Part shown: positions 1 through 5,173 of the stretch, in pieces
How the letters are laid out: each line of letters starts with the position of its first letter
How positions within the stretch are numbered: position 1 is the first letter of the stretch
Assembly: GCA_021786915.1 (NCBI GenBank)
Contig: JAJYMP010000206.1
Coordinates: 1 to 14,961 of the forward strand
Origin: Chloroflexota bacterium
GTDB taxonomy: Bacteria > Chloroflexota > Limnocylindria > Limnocylindrales > CSP1-4
Direction: 5' to 3'
Length of the DNA: 14,961 nt
Translations under genes and position numbers: made by a program
Notes under the pieces: model-generated
The model's database searches: none
Seen by the model: the letters and a program-made list of their open reading frames with translations, nothing else
What the model was told of the DNA's origin: nothing

Positions 1-111
1 CCACCTACCCGCGCGCGGAACGCTGGTTGGCGCCGGGGGGCCCGTCCGTGGCGGCCAGGCTGGCGCCAGGGCCCGCCGCCGGATCCTCGCCATTGCGCTC
101 CCCGCGCGACG
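1..111. other. Left edge, no gene recognised
   Basis: GC-rich sequence downstream of the minus-strand gene that ends at 112. A short plus-strand open frame overlaps the next gene and has no recognisable protein features. The only structure seen is a 10-bp palindrome CTGGCGCCAG at 60-69, which could be part of a weak terminator for the minus-strand gene. Nothing else can be supported. Confidence 0.4.
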
Positions 112-912
112 TTAGCGAGTCTTCTCATCCCGTTGCGGGGTGGTCGAGCCCTCCTCCGGGGTCTCCGGGCGGACCCGGACCCGCTTGGTCGGGCCGAACC
201 TCTGCGTAGTGCCGTCCCCACGAGCATTGGCGAGGAACGAGAGCCCCTGGACCGGGCGGCCCGGGTCGCGGAGCCACGTGCGCATCGCCCGGCCATCGAG
301 CGGGAAGGCGTTGCGCAGCAGGGTCCGGTGGCGCGCGAGCATCCGCCGGTTCATGTCGGTTTCGGCGATCACCACCCAGCAACTCACCGAGCGCGGGTTC
401 CAGCCGCGGTCCCGGGCCGGCGCTCCGGCCAGGCGTCGGTACCGATCGACCTGGGTCAGGAGCCCCGACGGATCGGGGACTTCGGTCTTCAGCTCGACCA
501 CGAGGAGTGCCCGGCGTGCCGCATGCCAGGCGAGCACGTCGATCGAGCCGCGCTCGCCGAACACCGAGAACGTCGCCTCGGCCGCGAACTGCCAGCCGTC
601 GAGGGCGTCGAACTGCTCGGCGATCCGCTCCTGCATCGCGGCGTGGGCAGCATTGACGACCCGGGCCGCCTCCCCGCCGCGATACGAGGGGCGGACGAAG
701 AGCCGTACCCCGAGCGCCGCCCCGACCCGGCGCAGGTCGACGAGCCGGAGGTCGTCGAGGCGACCCAGTTCGGCCAGGGAAACCTGGCTGCGCGCCACCT
801 TCGCCGTCGACGCGACGTCCGACTGCCGGAGCCCCTGCCGGATGCGGATGGCGCGCAGGACTCGCCCGACATCCTGATCGTCCACCGGACAATCGTGAGG
901 GTGGGTGCTCAC
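112..912 (-). CDS. XRE-family HTH protein fused to a PD-(D/E)XK nuclease-like domain
   Basis: A 266-residue protein with a GTG start at 912 and a TAA stop at 112-114. Residues about 14-72 form an XRE/Cro-type helix-turn-helix (GLRQSDVA, then RSQVS and a LRRVGAALGV helix), so it should bind DNA. Residues about 105-225 look like a PD-(D/E)XK nuclease core: E112 on the first strand, D125 in GSIDVLAW, E140-L-K142 in VVELKTEV, then Q154 and Y158 spaced as the QxxxY motif known from RecB/Cas4-like nucleases. The last 25 residues are basic and low in complexity. The HTH is secure. The nuclease assignment rests on motif order and spacing and is inference, and cleavage activity is unproven. The protein could be a regulator of a TA or defence locus, or a homing-type or restriction-like enzyme. 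It stands alone, divergent from the sigma gene. A decayed copy of its C-terminal coding region lies at 3205-3275. The start is uncertain: only a weak GGGTGAG precedes it. Confidence 0.8.
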   Translation of the reverse strand: MSTHPHDCPVDDQDVGRVLRAIRIRQGLRQSDVASTAKVARSQVSLAELGRLDDLRLVDLRRVGAALGVRLFVRPSYRGGEAARVVNAAHAAMQERIAEQFDALDGWQFAAEATFSVFGERGSIDVLAWHAARRALLVVELKTEVPDPSGLLTQVDRYRRLAGAPARDRGWNPRSVSCWVVIAETDMNRRMLARHRTLLRNAFPLDGRAMRTWLRDPGRPVQGLSFLANARGDGTTQRFGPTKRVRVRPETPEEGSTTPQRDEKTR

Positions 913-1278
913 CAGAAGCTCACCCGCCGCTTACCGGCACAGGCCGGGCCAGCAGCCCTGCCGGTTCCCGGGTGATGCTCATGGCGGCATATGGCACCAC
1001 GGGCATGGACCGCGAGTGGGAGCGCCCCCGCCGCCACCGGCCGCCCCGCCGCCGCCCCACCGGCCGCCCCCGCCGCCCGCGCCCCCGCCGCCGCCCCACC
1101 GCCCCCAACCGCCACGGCCCCTCCCTCCACTGGCCCGCCCGCCCGGCGTGTGGCAGACTGAAACCGTCGCATCGCACGAGGCATCGGTCATGGTGCGGAC
1201 AAGGCGCCGGCGGGGGGCCGCCGATCCAGGCCCGGACCGATCCGGGCATCGGGGGCAGCCGGGTCGCTCGGAGGACAC
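913..1278. other. Intergenic region with C-rich tract upstream of the sigma gene
   Basis: A gap of 366 bp between two divergent genes. Its main content is the C-rich tract at about 1020-1142. The promoter of the sigma gene should lie between the tract and 1270. A weak ECF-like candidate is TGAAAC (1159-1164), 17 nt, CATCGG (1182-1187), which would suit self-activation but is poorly supported. Open frames across the tract read as Pro/Arg or Gly/Ala runs and are not treated as genes. Confidence 0.5.
1020..1142. repeat. C-rich low-complexity tract (G-runs on the minus strand)
   Basis: About 120 bp made almost entirely of irregular CCG/CCC/CCGCC repeats on the plus strand. Several runs of three or more G occur on the minus strand, for example GGGCGGGCGGGCC near 1135-1147. 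Such runs could fold as a G-quadruplex or i-motif. The unit is too irregular to be a clean tandem repeat. Confidence 0.6.
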
Positions 1279-2091
1279 GTGAACGATTGGGGCAGCGACG
1301 AGCACGAACTCGTTCGGCGATGCCGGGACGGGTCCGAAGCGGCCTACGCCGAGCTCGTCCGGCGGCATCGCCCACGCCTGTACACCCTCGCCTACCGGCT
1401 GATCGGGGATCGCGAGACCGCCGAGGACGTCGTCCAGGAGACGTTCCTCGCCGCGTTCAAGGCGATCGACCGCTTCGAGCCGAAGCCGTCGCTCGCGCCC
1501 TGGCTGAACACGATCGCGGTCCGGATCGCGAAGCGGGCGGCCGGGCGCCGGCGCGCTCGCCCGAGCACCTCGCTCGACCGGCTGACGGGCGACGGGCTGG
1601 CGACCGACGACGACGCCCCGCTCGCCCTGGCCCCGTTCGCGATCGACGACCCGGCCGGCGACCCCCACGCCGCGGCCGAGGCCGCCGAGCTCCGGCGCGA
1701 GCTGGCGGCCGCGATCGAGCGACTGCCGTTCACGTACCGCGCGGCGGTCGTCCTGCGCTACGTCATCGGCCTCGACTACGCCGAGGCGGCCCAGAGCCTC
1801 GACGTCCCGCTGAACACGTTCAAGAGCCAGCTCCTGCGCGGGACGCGCCTGCTCCGCGAGCAGCTCGCGGGCCGGCTCGAGGCACCCGGCCAGCCGATCG
1901 TCATCGGCCGCCGATCCCACGACGCCCAGGCCGGCACACGGGAGCCGCGGGGGGCGATCGACCTGTCGGGCAACGGCCGGGCCTCGGGCACCCGGGGCGC
2001 TCCGGGCACTCCAGCCGCCGCGGGCAACCCAGGCACCCCGGGCGCTCCCGGCACATTGGGCGCCGACGCCGAGGTCGAGGCCCGTGGCTGA
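1279..2091 (+). CDS. ECF-family RNA polymerase sigma factor with collagen-like tail
   Basis: A 270-residue sigma-70 family factor. Region 2 covers about residues 22-90 (AELVRRHRPRLYTLAYRLIG, then the -10-recognition stretch AEDVVQETFLAAFKAIDRF). After a linker, region 4 covers about 138-195, with the -35-binding helix in AEAAQSLDVPLNTFKSQLLR. Regions 1 and 3 are absent, as usual for ECF factors. The start is GTG, chosen for GGAGG at 1270-1274, four bases upstream. The family directs polymerase to a small regulon and is usually held by a membrane anti-sigma factor. The only candidate here is at 6461, about 4.4 kb away, although such genes are normally adjacent. Oddity: residues 237-261 run as nine Gly-X-Y triplets with one Gly replaced by Ala, a collagen-like tail not needed for core sigma function. 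The stop overlaps the start of the next reading frame (GTGGCTGA), so translational coupling is possible. Confidence 0.93.
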   Translation: MNDWGSDEHELVRRCRDGSEAAYAELVRRHRPRLYTLAYRLIGDRETAEDVVQETFLAAFKAIDRFEPKPSLAPWLNTIAVRIAKRAAGRRRARPSTSLDRLTGDGLATDDDAPLALAPFAIDDPAGDPHAAAEAAELRRELAAAIERLPFTYRAAVVLRYVIGLDYAEAAQSLDVPLNTFKSQLLRGTRLLREQLAGRLEAPGQPIVIGRRSHDAQAGTREPRGAIDLSGNGRASGTRGAPGTPAAAGNPGTPGAPGTLGADAEVEARG

Positions 2092-2983
2092 GCCCCGCCC
2101 GCCGACACCCCGACGTCCAGCCCGCCCGCCGGCGCCCCGGCCCGCATCAACCGTCACCCGGGCGTCCTCCAGCCAGCGGCGAGCGATCCGGGACATTGCG
2201 CGCCGGCTGATCTGGTGGCAGACGCCCGACCGTGCTCTGGCGCAGCCGCGGCGTTTCCTCGCCCAGGTGATGGCGCTCGGGACCTGGGACGACATCGTCG
2301 CTGTCCGGCAGGTCTACGGTGATGACGCGCTCCGCGCCCTGCTTGTCGATCCGCCTCCGGGCGTGTTCGATCCCCGCTCCTGGCACTACTGGCACGCGGT
2401 GTTCGGGATCGACCCGGTTCCGTCGCTCCCCCGCCGCTTCGAGGGGCAACGCCCGGACGACGACGACCGGACGCCGACGCCCGGACGACGACCGAGCACA
2501 CCGTTGATCAGAGGTGGTACGCCGCTGCGTTCCTCCCCCGACACCCTGGCGGTCGAGATCGACGGGGTCGTGCTCTCGTTCTTCGGTGCCCTCAACCTCG
2601 GCTCAGTCGGGGTGCCGGAGGTGGCCGTCGAGAACGACGTGCCGGTCGCCTCGCTGCTGGACCTTGCCGCGACCAAAGTCAAGGCCGTCGTGGATCGAGC
2701 CGAGGCCAAGGACTACCTGGACATCGCCGCCCTGCTCGCGGCTGGCATCTCCCTGGCCGATGCGCTCGGCGCGGCCAAGGCGGTATTCGGCCCGCGATTC
2801 AACGAAGCGCTCGCCCTGAAGGCACTGACGTTCTTCGAGGAAGGCGACCTCCCCTCCCTGCCGAAGTCGGTTCAACGACGACTGATCGAGGCGGTGACAG
2901 GGGTGCGCCAGGTGCCACACTTCGAGCGCCGGTCGAACGGACTGTTCCCGGACGAGATCGAACGACGCCTGGCGATGGTCTGA
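2084..2983 (+). pseudogene. AbiE-type antitoxin fused to the C-terminal part of an AbiEii toxin (deletion remnant)
   Basis: A 299-codon open frame joins two proteins that are normally separate. Residues about 30-118 match the small antitoxin-like protein found upstream of AbiEii-type nucleotidyltransferase toxins (RRLIWW, FLAQVMALGTWDDI, PPGVFDPRSWHYWHAVFGI, PVPSLPRR). Residues about 150-272 match the C-terminal half of the toxin (DTLAVEIDGVVLSFF, DLAATKVKAVVDRAEAKDYLDI, then LKALTFFEEGDLPSLP), including the family's conserved Lys198, Arg205 and KDYxD at 209-213. The toxin's N-terminal catalytic part, with the GGT(A/S)-type motif and the DxD motif, is absent. It would need roughly 90-100 more codons. 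The joint at residues 121-150 is low-complexity Asp/Arg/Pro and coincides with a 15-bp direct repeat. I infer an internal deletion that killed the toxin and left an in-frame fusion; the antitoxin half may still be made. The GTG at 2084 overlaps the sigma stop, and residues 1-28 are Pro/Arg-rich and may not be native. Confidence 0.75.
2450..2492 (+). repeat. 15-bp direct repeat at the antitoxin/toxin joint
   Basis: CGCCCGGACGACGAC occurs at 2450-2464 and again at 2478-2492, offset by 28 bp. It lies exactly where the antitoxin-like part of the fused frame gives way to the toxin remnant. A short repeat there fits slippage or repair during the deletion, but in GC-rich DNA it could also be chance. 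Confidence 0.6.
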
Positions 2984-3204
2984 CCGTTGCGATCGCCCGC
3001 CCGACTGCGCCCGGGCCCGTTTTCCTCGTCAATGCCCGTGGGGAGAGCACTATGCGGACGATCGGGACGATCTGCCGGTCCGGAGCGAGACGCGGCCGCT
3101 GACCGGGCGCCACCTCGGGCCACAGGCTCGTCAATGCGCGCCGGGAGCGCCATCGACGAGAGAGCTGAGGCGGATTCCGGGCTCGTCGGCAGATCCGGGC
3201 GCGC

Positions 3205-3275
3205 CACGAGCTGCGTAGTGCCCTGTGGCCGCACATTGGCGAGGATTGTGGGACCGGACCGCGCCCGGGTGTCCT
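3205..3275 (-). pseudogene. Decayed C-terminal fragment of the XRE/PD-(D/E)XK gene
   Basis: Positions 3211-3245 align without gaps to 202-236, matching at 27 of 35 bases, including two exact 12-mers (CTGCGTAGTGCC and CATTGGCGAGGA) at the same 23-bp spacing. Similarity continues to about 3275 with a one-codon gap. Translated on the minus strand, both copies read L-A-N-x-R-x-x-G-T-T-Q with identical synonymous codons for the shared residues. This is therefore a piece of a second, related gene, now without its HTH and nuclease parts. It is in the same orientation as the intact copy. Confidence 0.65.
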
Positions 3276-3317
3276 GCCGCCGATCGAGGACCAGGCGTGT
3301 CACACGCTCGCCGCCTG

Positions 3318-3354
3318 TGCTATAAGTCCAGTGGCTATCACTCAGCTTATGGCA
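3318..3354 (+). promoter_or_regulatory. Extended -10 promoter within an inverted repeat, upstream of the DUF433 antitoxin
   Basis: TGCTATAAG at 3318-3326 is a good extended -10 element (TGn plus TATAAG). No convincing -35 is seen 17 bases upstream, as is tolerated with extended -10 elements. The same nine bases recur inverted as CTTATGGCA at 3346-3354, matching at 8 of 9 positions with a 19-bp spacer. Such a pair around the transcription start suits autorepression by an antitoxin. The predicted start near 3333 would give a leader of about 137 nt. The promoter and operator roles are inferred. Confidence 0.45.
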
Positions 3355-3469
3355 ATGGCATACCAGTGCATCCTGCGCGACAGCGACCTCCTGTGTCTCA
3401 ACCGGCCGCTGCTGCGTCGCAGACCCGCTGGAGCCGCGAGGGATCCGAAGCCTGCGTGGAGGTGGCGAG

Positions 3470-3694
3470 TTGACGGACAAGAGACAGCTCGTCACGCGCT
3501 CGCCAGATCGAGCCTGGGGAGCGGCCGTGTTCGCCGGCACGCGCGTACCGGTCGAGACGCTGTTCGATTACCTCGAGGCCGGAGAAGCCCTTGACGAGTT
3601 TCTCCGCCAGTTCCCGACGGTGACCCGCGAGCAGGCGATCGCCGTCCTTGAGTCAGCCAGGCGGCAGGCCGTCAAGGAGCGCGTCCCCGCTTGA
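3470..3694 (+). CDS. DUF433-family antitoxin
   Basis: A 74-residue protein with a TTG start, chosen because GGAGGT at 3458-3463 sits six bases upstream. The sequence is typical DUF433: VFAGTRVPVETLFDYLEAG followed by LDEFLRQFPTV and EQAIAVLESA, over almost its whole length. Members are small HTH-like antitoxins usually paired with a DUF5615 (PIN-like) toxin, which is the case here. The stop overlaps the toxin start by four bases (TTGA, 3691-3694), so the two are translationally coupled. It is likely to repress its own promoter. The reading frame is intact even though the partner is frameshifted, so it may be an orphaned antitoxin. Confidence 0.88.
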   Translation: MTDKRQLVTRSPDRAWGAAVFAGTRVPVETLFDYLEAGEALDEFLRQFPTVTREQAIAVLESARRQAVKERVPA

Positions 3695-4013
3695 GGGTGC
3701 TGCTCGACGAGATGCTCCAGTCGGCGTCGCTGACCTGCTGCTGGACCACGACGTGACGACAGTCAAGGTCGCCGGGTTCACCGGCCTGAAGAACGGCGAG
3801 TTGATCCGGCGGGCGACAGCAGCCGGCTTTGGCGTCCTCTTGACGGCCGATCGCAACATGCCCGCTCAGCAGAACATTCGCGCCGGGACGATCGCGGTCG
3901 TTCTCGTACCCGGGAACCGACTCGCTGAGATTGCGCCCAGGGCTGCCGAAATCCAGGAGGCTGTTCGGCGAGCCCAGCCCGGCACCGTCACCAGGGTGGG
4001 ACGAGCCCGCTGA
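3691..4013 (+). pseudogene. DUF5615 PIN-like toxin broken by a one-base frameshift
   Basis: The native start is TTG at 3691, giving M-R-V-L-L-D-E-M-L, the usual DUF5615 opening with its acidic active-site Asp. In that frame the protein stops after about 20 codons. From about 3719 the homology continues in another frame: PVGVADLLLDHDVTTVKVAG, LKNGELIRRATAAG, then LLTADRNMPAQQN with a second acidic site, to the TGA at 4011-4013. Adding one C to the CC at 3717-3718 restores a continuous ORF of about 107 residues of normal family length. The family is PIN-like and thought to be ribonucleolytic. The shift could be a real inactivating mutation or a sequencing/assembly error in a short C run. A frame opening at 3648 covers the 3' part but does not give the native N-terminus. 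Confidence 0.85.
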
Positions 4014-4019
4014 GACTGA

Positions 4020-4035
4020 GGCGAGCGCGCTCGCC
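4020..4035. terminator. 16-bp perfect palindrome after the DUF5615 toxin
   Basis: GGCGAGCGCGCTCGCC begins seven bases after the toxin stop. It folds into a very stable hairpin but has no T-run after it, so it would be an atypical terminator or mRNA-end stabiliser. Confidence 0.45.
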
Positions 4036-4064
4036 GGTTCGTGACTTCACGCCCGAGCAGGCCG

Positions 4065-4079
4065 AGGCGCCACGCGCCT
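4065..4079. terminator. Hairpin between convergent genes
   Basis: AGGCGC-CAC-GCGCCT forms a six-pair stem with a three-base loop. It lies between the plus-strand toxin ending at 4013 and the minus-strand gene ending at 4196, so it could act on both strands. There is no T-run. Confidence 0.4.
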
Positions 4080-4114
4080 GGCCACCCATATGCAGCCTGC
4101 CAAGGCCCCCATTT

Positions 4115-4151
4115 GTAGCGATTCCGGGCACCCGTCCGGAGTTCGCCCCCA
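4115..4151 (+). repeat. 37-bp direct repeat, copy 1
   Basis: Begins GTAGCGATTCCGGGCACCC. It matches 5032-5068 at 33 of 37 positions without gaps; the four differences are all transitions (G/A three times, C/T once). The two copies flank the module at 4196-5013. It has no obvious internal inverted repeat. Confidence 0.85.
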
Positions 4152-4195
4152 GATCCGCTGCGGCCGCGCGTCGCCGGTCGAAGGCGACCCGGGCG

Positions 4196-4636
4196 TTACG
4201 CCTTGGCGACGATGCTCGGGTCGGTGAAGATCCGGCGCATGCGGAAGGGAGCGGGACTCTCGACCAACTGCCACGCGTGCATCGCCCGACCCGGGACGAT
4301 GAACCAGGGCTCCGGCAGGACGAACACCGGGTTCGTCACCCATGCCGGCGGCTCCACGCGTGGCTCGCTCGTCCAGCAGAGCAAATCGACCACGGCTGCA
4401 AACCACGCCGCCCAGCGGCGCTGCTGATCGTTCTCGGTTGTTTCAATCGGCTCTGCCACGAGCAGTGGCCGCTGGTCCGGTTCGGCTCGCCGCCAGTCGT
4501 CGAGGAAGTCTCCAAGGGCGATCCAGGGGTCCTCTCCGCGACGGACACGATCGAACGACTGGCGAACCGTGCCGAGACGATAGCCAGTCCGGATTTCGCC
4601 ACGTTCAACGAGAAGGTCCGGAGTCATCACGTTCAT
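4196..4636 (-). CDS. Trp-rich hypothetical protein, possible antitoxin partner
   Basis: A 146-residue soluble protein with an ATG at 4636 (a second ATG lies at 4627) and a TAA at 4196-4198. I do not recognise a named family. The sequence is rich in Trp (W38, W49, W75, W78, W88, W99, W111, W122), has an acidic middle (residues 43-70) and the distinctive run FVLPEPWFIVPGRAMHAWQL near 105-124, followed by PAPFRMRRIF. There is no signal peptide or membrane segment. Its start codon overlaps by two bases (CATG) that of the divergent DUF5615 remnant, and both sit inside the 37-bp repeat pair. It may be an antitoxin or accessory partner of that module, but this is inferred from position alone. No good ribosome site is visible upstream. 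Confidence 0.7.
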   Translation of the reverse strand: MNVMTPDLLVERGEIRTGYRLGTVRQSFDRVRRGEDPWIALGDFLDDWRRAEPDQRPLLVAEPIETTENDQQRRWAAWFAAVVDLLCWTSEPRVEPPAWVTNPVFVLPEPWFIVPGRAMHAWQLVESPAPFRMRRIFTDPSIVAKA

Positions 4637-5013
4637 GGTAGGTCCAGACCAGGGAAAGCGCGTCGTGGCCGTGACACGGGACCAGCTCCCGGCGCGATAC
4701 GAGGAGCCCGTCCTGCCGGGGATCGATGCCCGGCCGGGTGCTCGCTCCGGAACGCGAGACGTCCGATGAGGAGGTCTGGTCGCGGGCTCAGCGCGAGGGG
4801 GCGGCTGTGCTGACCGGCAACGTCGTCGACTTCCTGCGCCTGGCCGGCGCGACTGTCGACCACCACGGGTTGCTGCTCGTCTACCGCCTGAACGATCCCA
4901 CGCGCGACCTGCGGACCGGCGAGATCGCTGCCCGAGTCGCGGCGATCGCCGGCCGTCACCCAGGTGGGATCTCGGGCATGGTGCTGGCCGTCAACAACTT
5001 CCCGCTCGGTTGA
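4635..5013 (+). pseudogene. DUF5615 PIN-like toxin, N-terminally truncated and frameshifted
   Basis: From 4635 one frame reads KRVVAVTRDQLPARYEEP and runs into a stop about 45 codons in. The homology resumes in another frame by about 4738: ETSDEEVWSRAQREGAAVLT, then NVVDFLRLA, HHGLLLVYRLNDP and a C-terminal ISGMVLAVNNF, to the TGA at 5011-5013. Together these cover residues about 25 to the end of a DUF5615 protein. The usual opening (R-L-L-x-D-E with the first active-site Asp) is missing, because the divergent gene starts exactly where it should be. A 95-codon frame from the ATG at 4726 covers only the 3' part. This toxin is therefore very probably dead. Confidence 0.7.
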
Positions 5014-5031
5014 GAGGCGAGGCCCGCCCGG

Positions 5032-5068
5032 GTAGCGATTCCAGGCACCCATCCGAAGTTCGCCCTCA
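5032..5068 (+). repeat. 37-bp direct repeat, copy 2
   Basis: Begins GTAGCGATTCCAGGCACCC. It is the partner of the copy at 4115-4151, with the same orientation and a start-to-start distance of 917 bp. It lies 18 bp after the stop of the DUF5615 remnant. Similarity fades on both sides apart from a few more matches to about 5080. Confidence 0.85.
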
Positions 5069-5137
5069 CACCCGCTCCGGTTGACTCCTCCCTTGGCGGT
5101 GTCAATGTCACGGCGGTGCCCGGACTCAGCCACCAGA

Positions 5138-5166
5138 TTGACGTTTCTACGTTGACAACGTAATCT
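5138..5166 (+). promoter_or_regulatory. Housekeeping-type promoter of the mntA/hepT operon
   Basis: The -35 is TTGACG (5138-5143), followed by a 17-base spacer and TAATCT as -10 (5161-5166). The predicted transcription start, about seven bases on, falls at or next to the ATG at 5174, and no ribosome-binding site is present, so the mRNA should be leaderless. Confidence 0.65.
5148..5162. promoter_or_regulatory. 15-bp palindromic operator candidate
   Basis: TACGTTGACAACGTA is a perfect inverted repeat around a single central A at 5155. It fills the spacer and the first bases of the -10. A dimer bound here would block polymerase. The obvious candidate repressor is the winged helix of the protein encoded directly downstream, which would make the operon autoregulated. 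Confidence 0.65.
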
Positions 5167-5173
5167 TGCCCTC

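Larger units (their letters stand above)
2984..3469. other. Intergenic region with decayed sequence and a promoter
   Basis: A gap of 486 bp with no intact gene. It holds a pair of related 24-bp segments at 3025-3048 and 3127-3150, starting with the shared CTCGTCAATGC and matching at about 20 of 24 positions. It also holds a fragment homologous to the gene at 112-912 (3205-3275, minus) and the promoter/inverted repeat at 3318-3354. Open frames here lack any domain signal, and I read the stretch as decayed former coding DNA plus the leader of the next TA module. Confidence 0.6.

Noticed and set aside
979..2295. Minus-strand open frame of 438 codons opposite the sigma gene
   Set aside because: Low-complexity Gly/Arg/Ala translation with no domain. 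It is the usual antisense shadow of a high-GC gene, and the plus strand encodes a clear sigma factor.
2510..2530. RGGT in the fused AbiE frame as a surviving catalytic motif
   Set aside because: It lacks the following hydrophobic/His-Arg residues and the DxD expected some ten residues later, and it sits in a low-complexity joint; chance match.
2999..3023. Terminator after the AbiE remnant (GCCCG/CGGGC stem then TTTT)
   Set aside because: Only five pairs with an eight-base loop, and the T-run is short and displaced by three bases. Too weak to list as a feature.
3331..3594. 87-codon open frame starting next to the -10 of the DUF433 operon
   Set aside because: Overlaps the DUF433 gene in another frame and has no recognisable features or ribosome site; read as untranslated leader.
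3712..3722. Programmed ribosomal frameshift in the DUF5615 toxin
   Set aside because: There is no slippery heptamer or downstream structure typical of such sites, and the family is encoded in one frame. Mutation or sequencing error is simpler.
4115..5068. CRISPR array or complete insertion sequence defined by the 37-bp repeats
   Set aside because: Only two copies 917 bp apart, no spacers, no transposase and no terminal inverted repeats seen.
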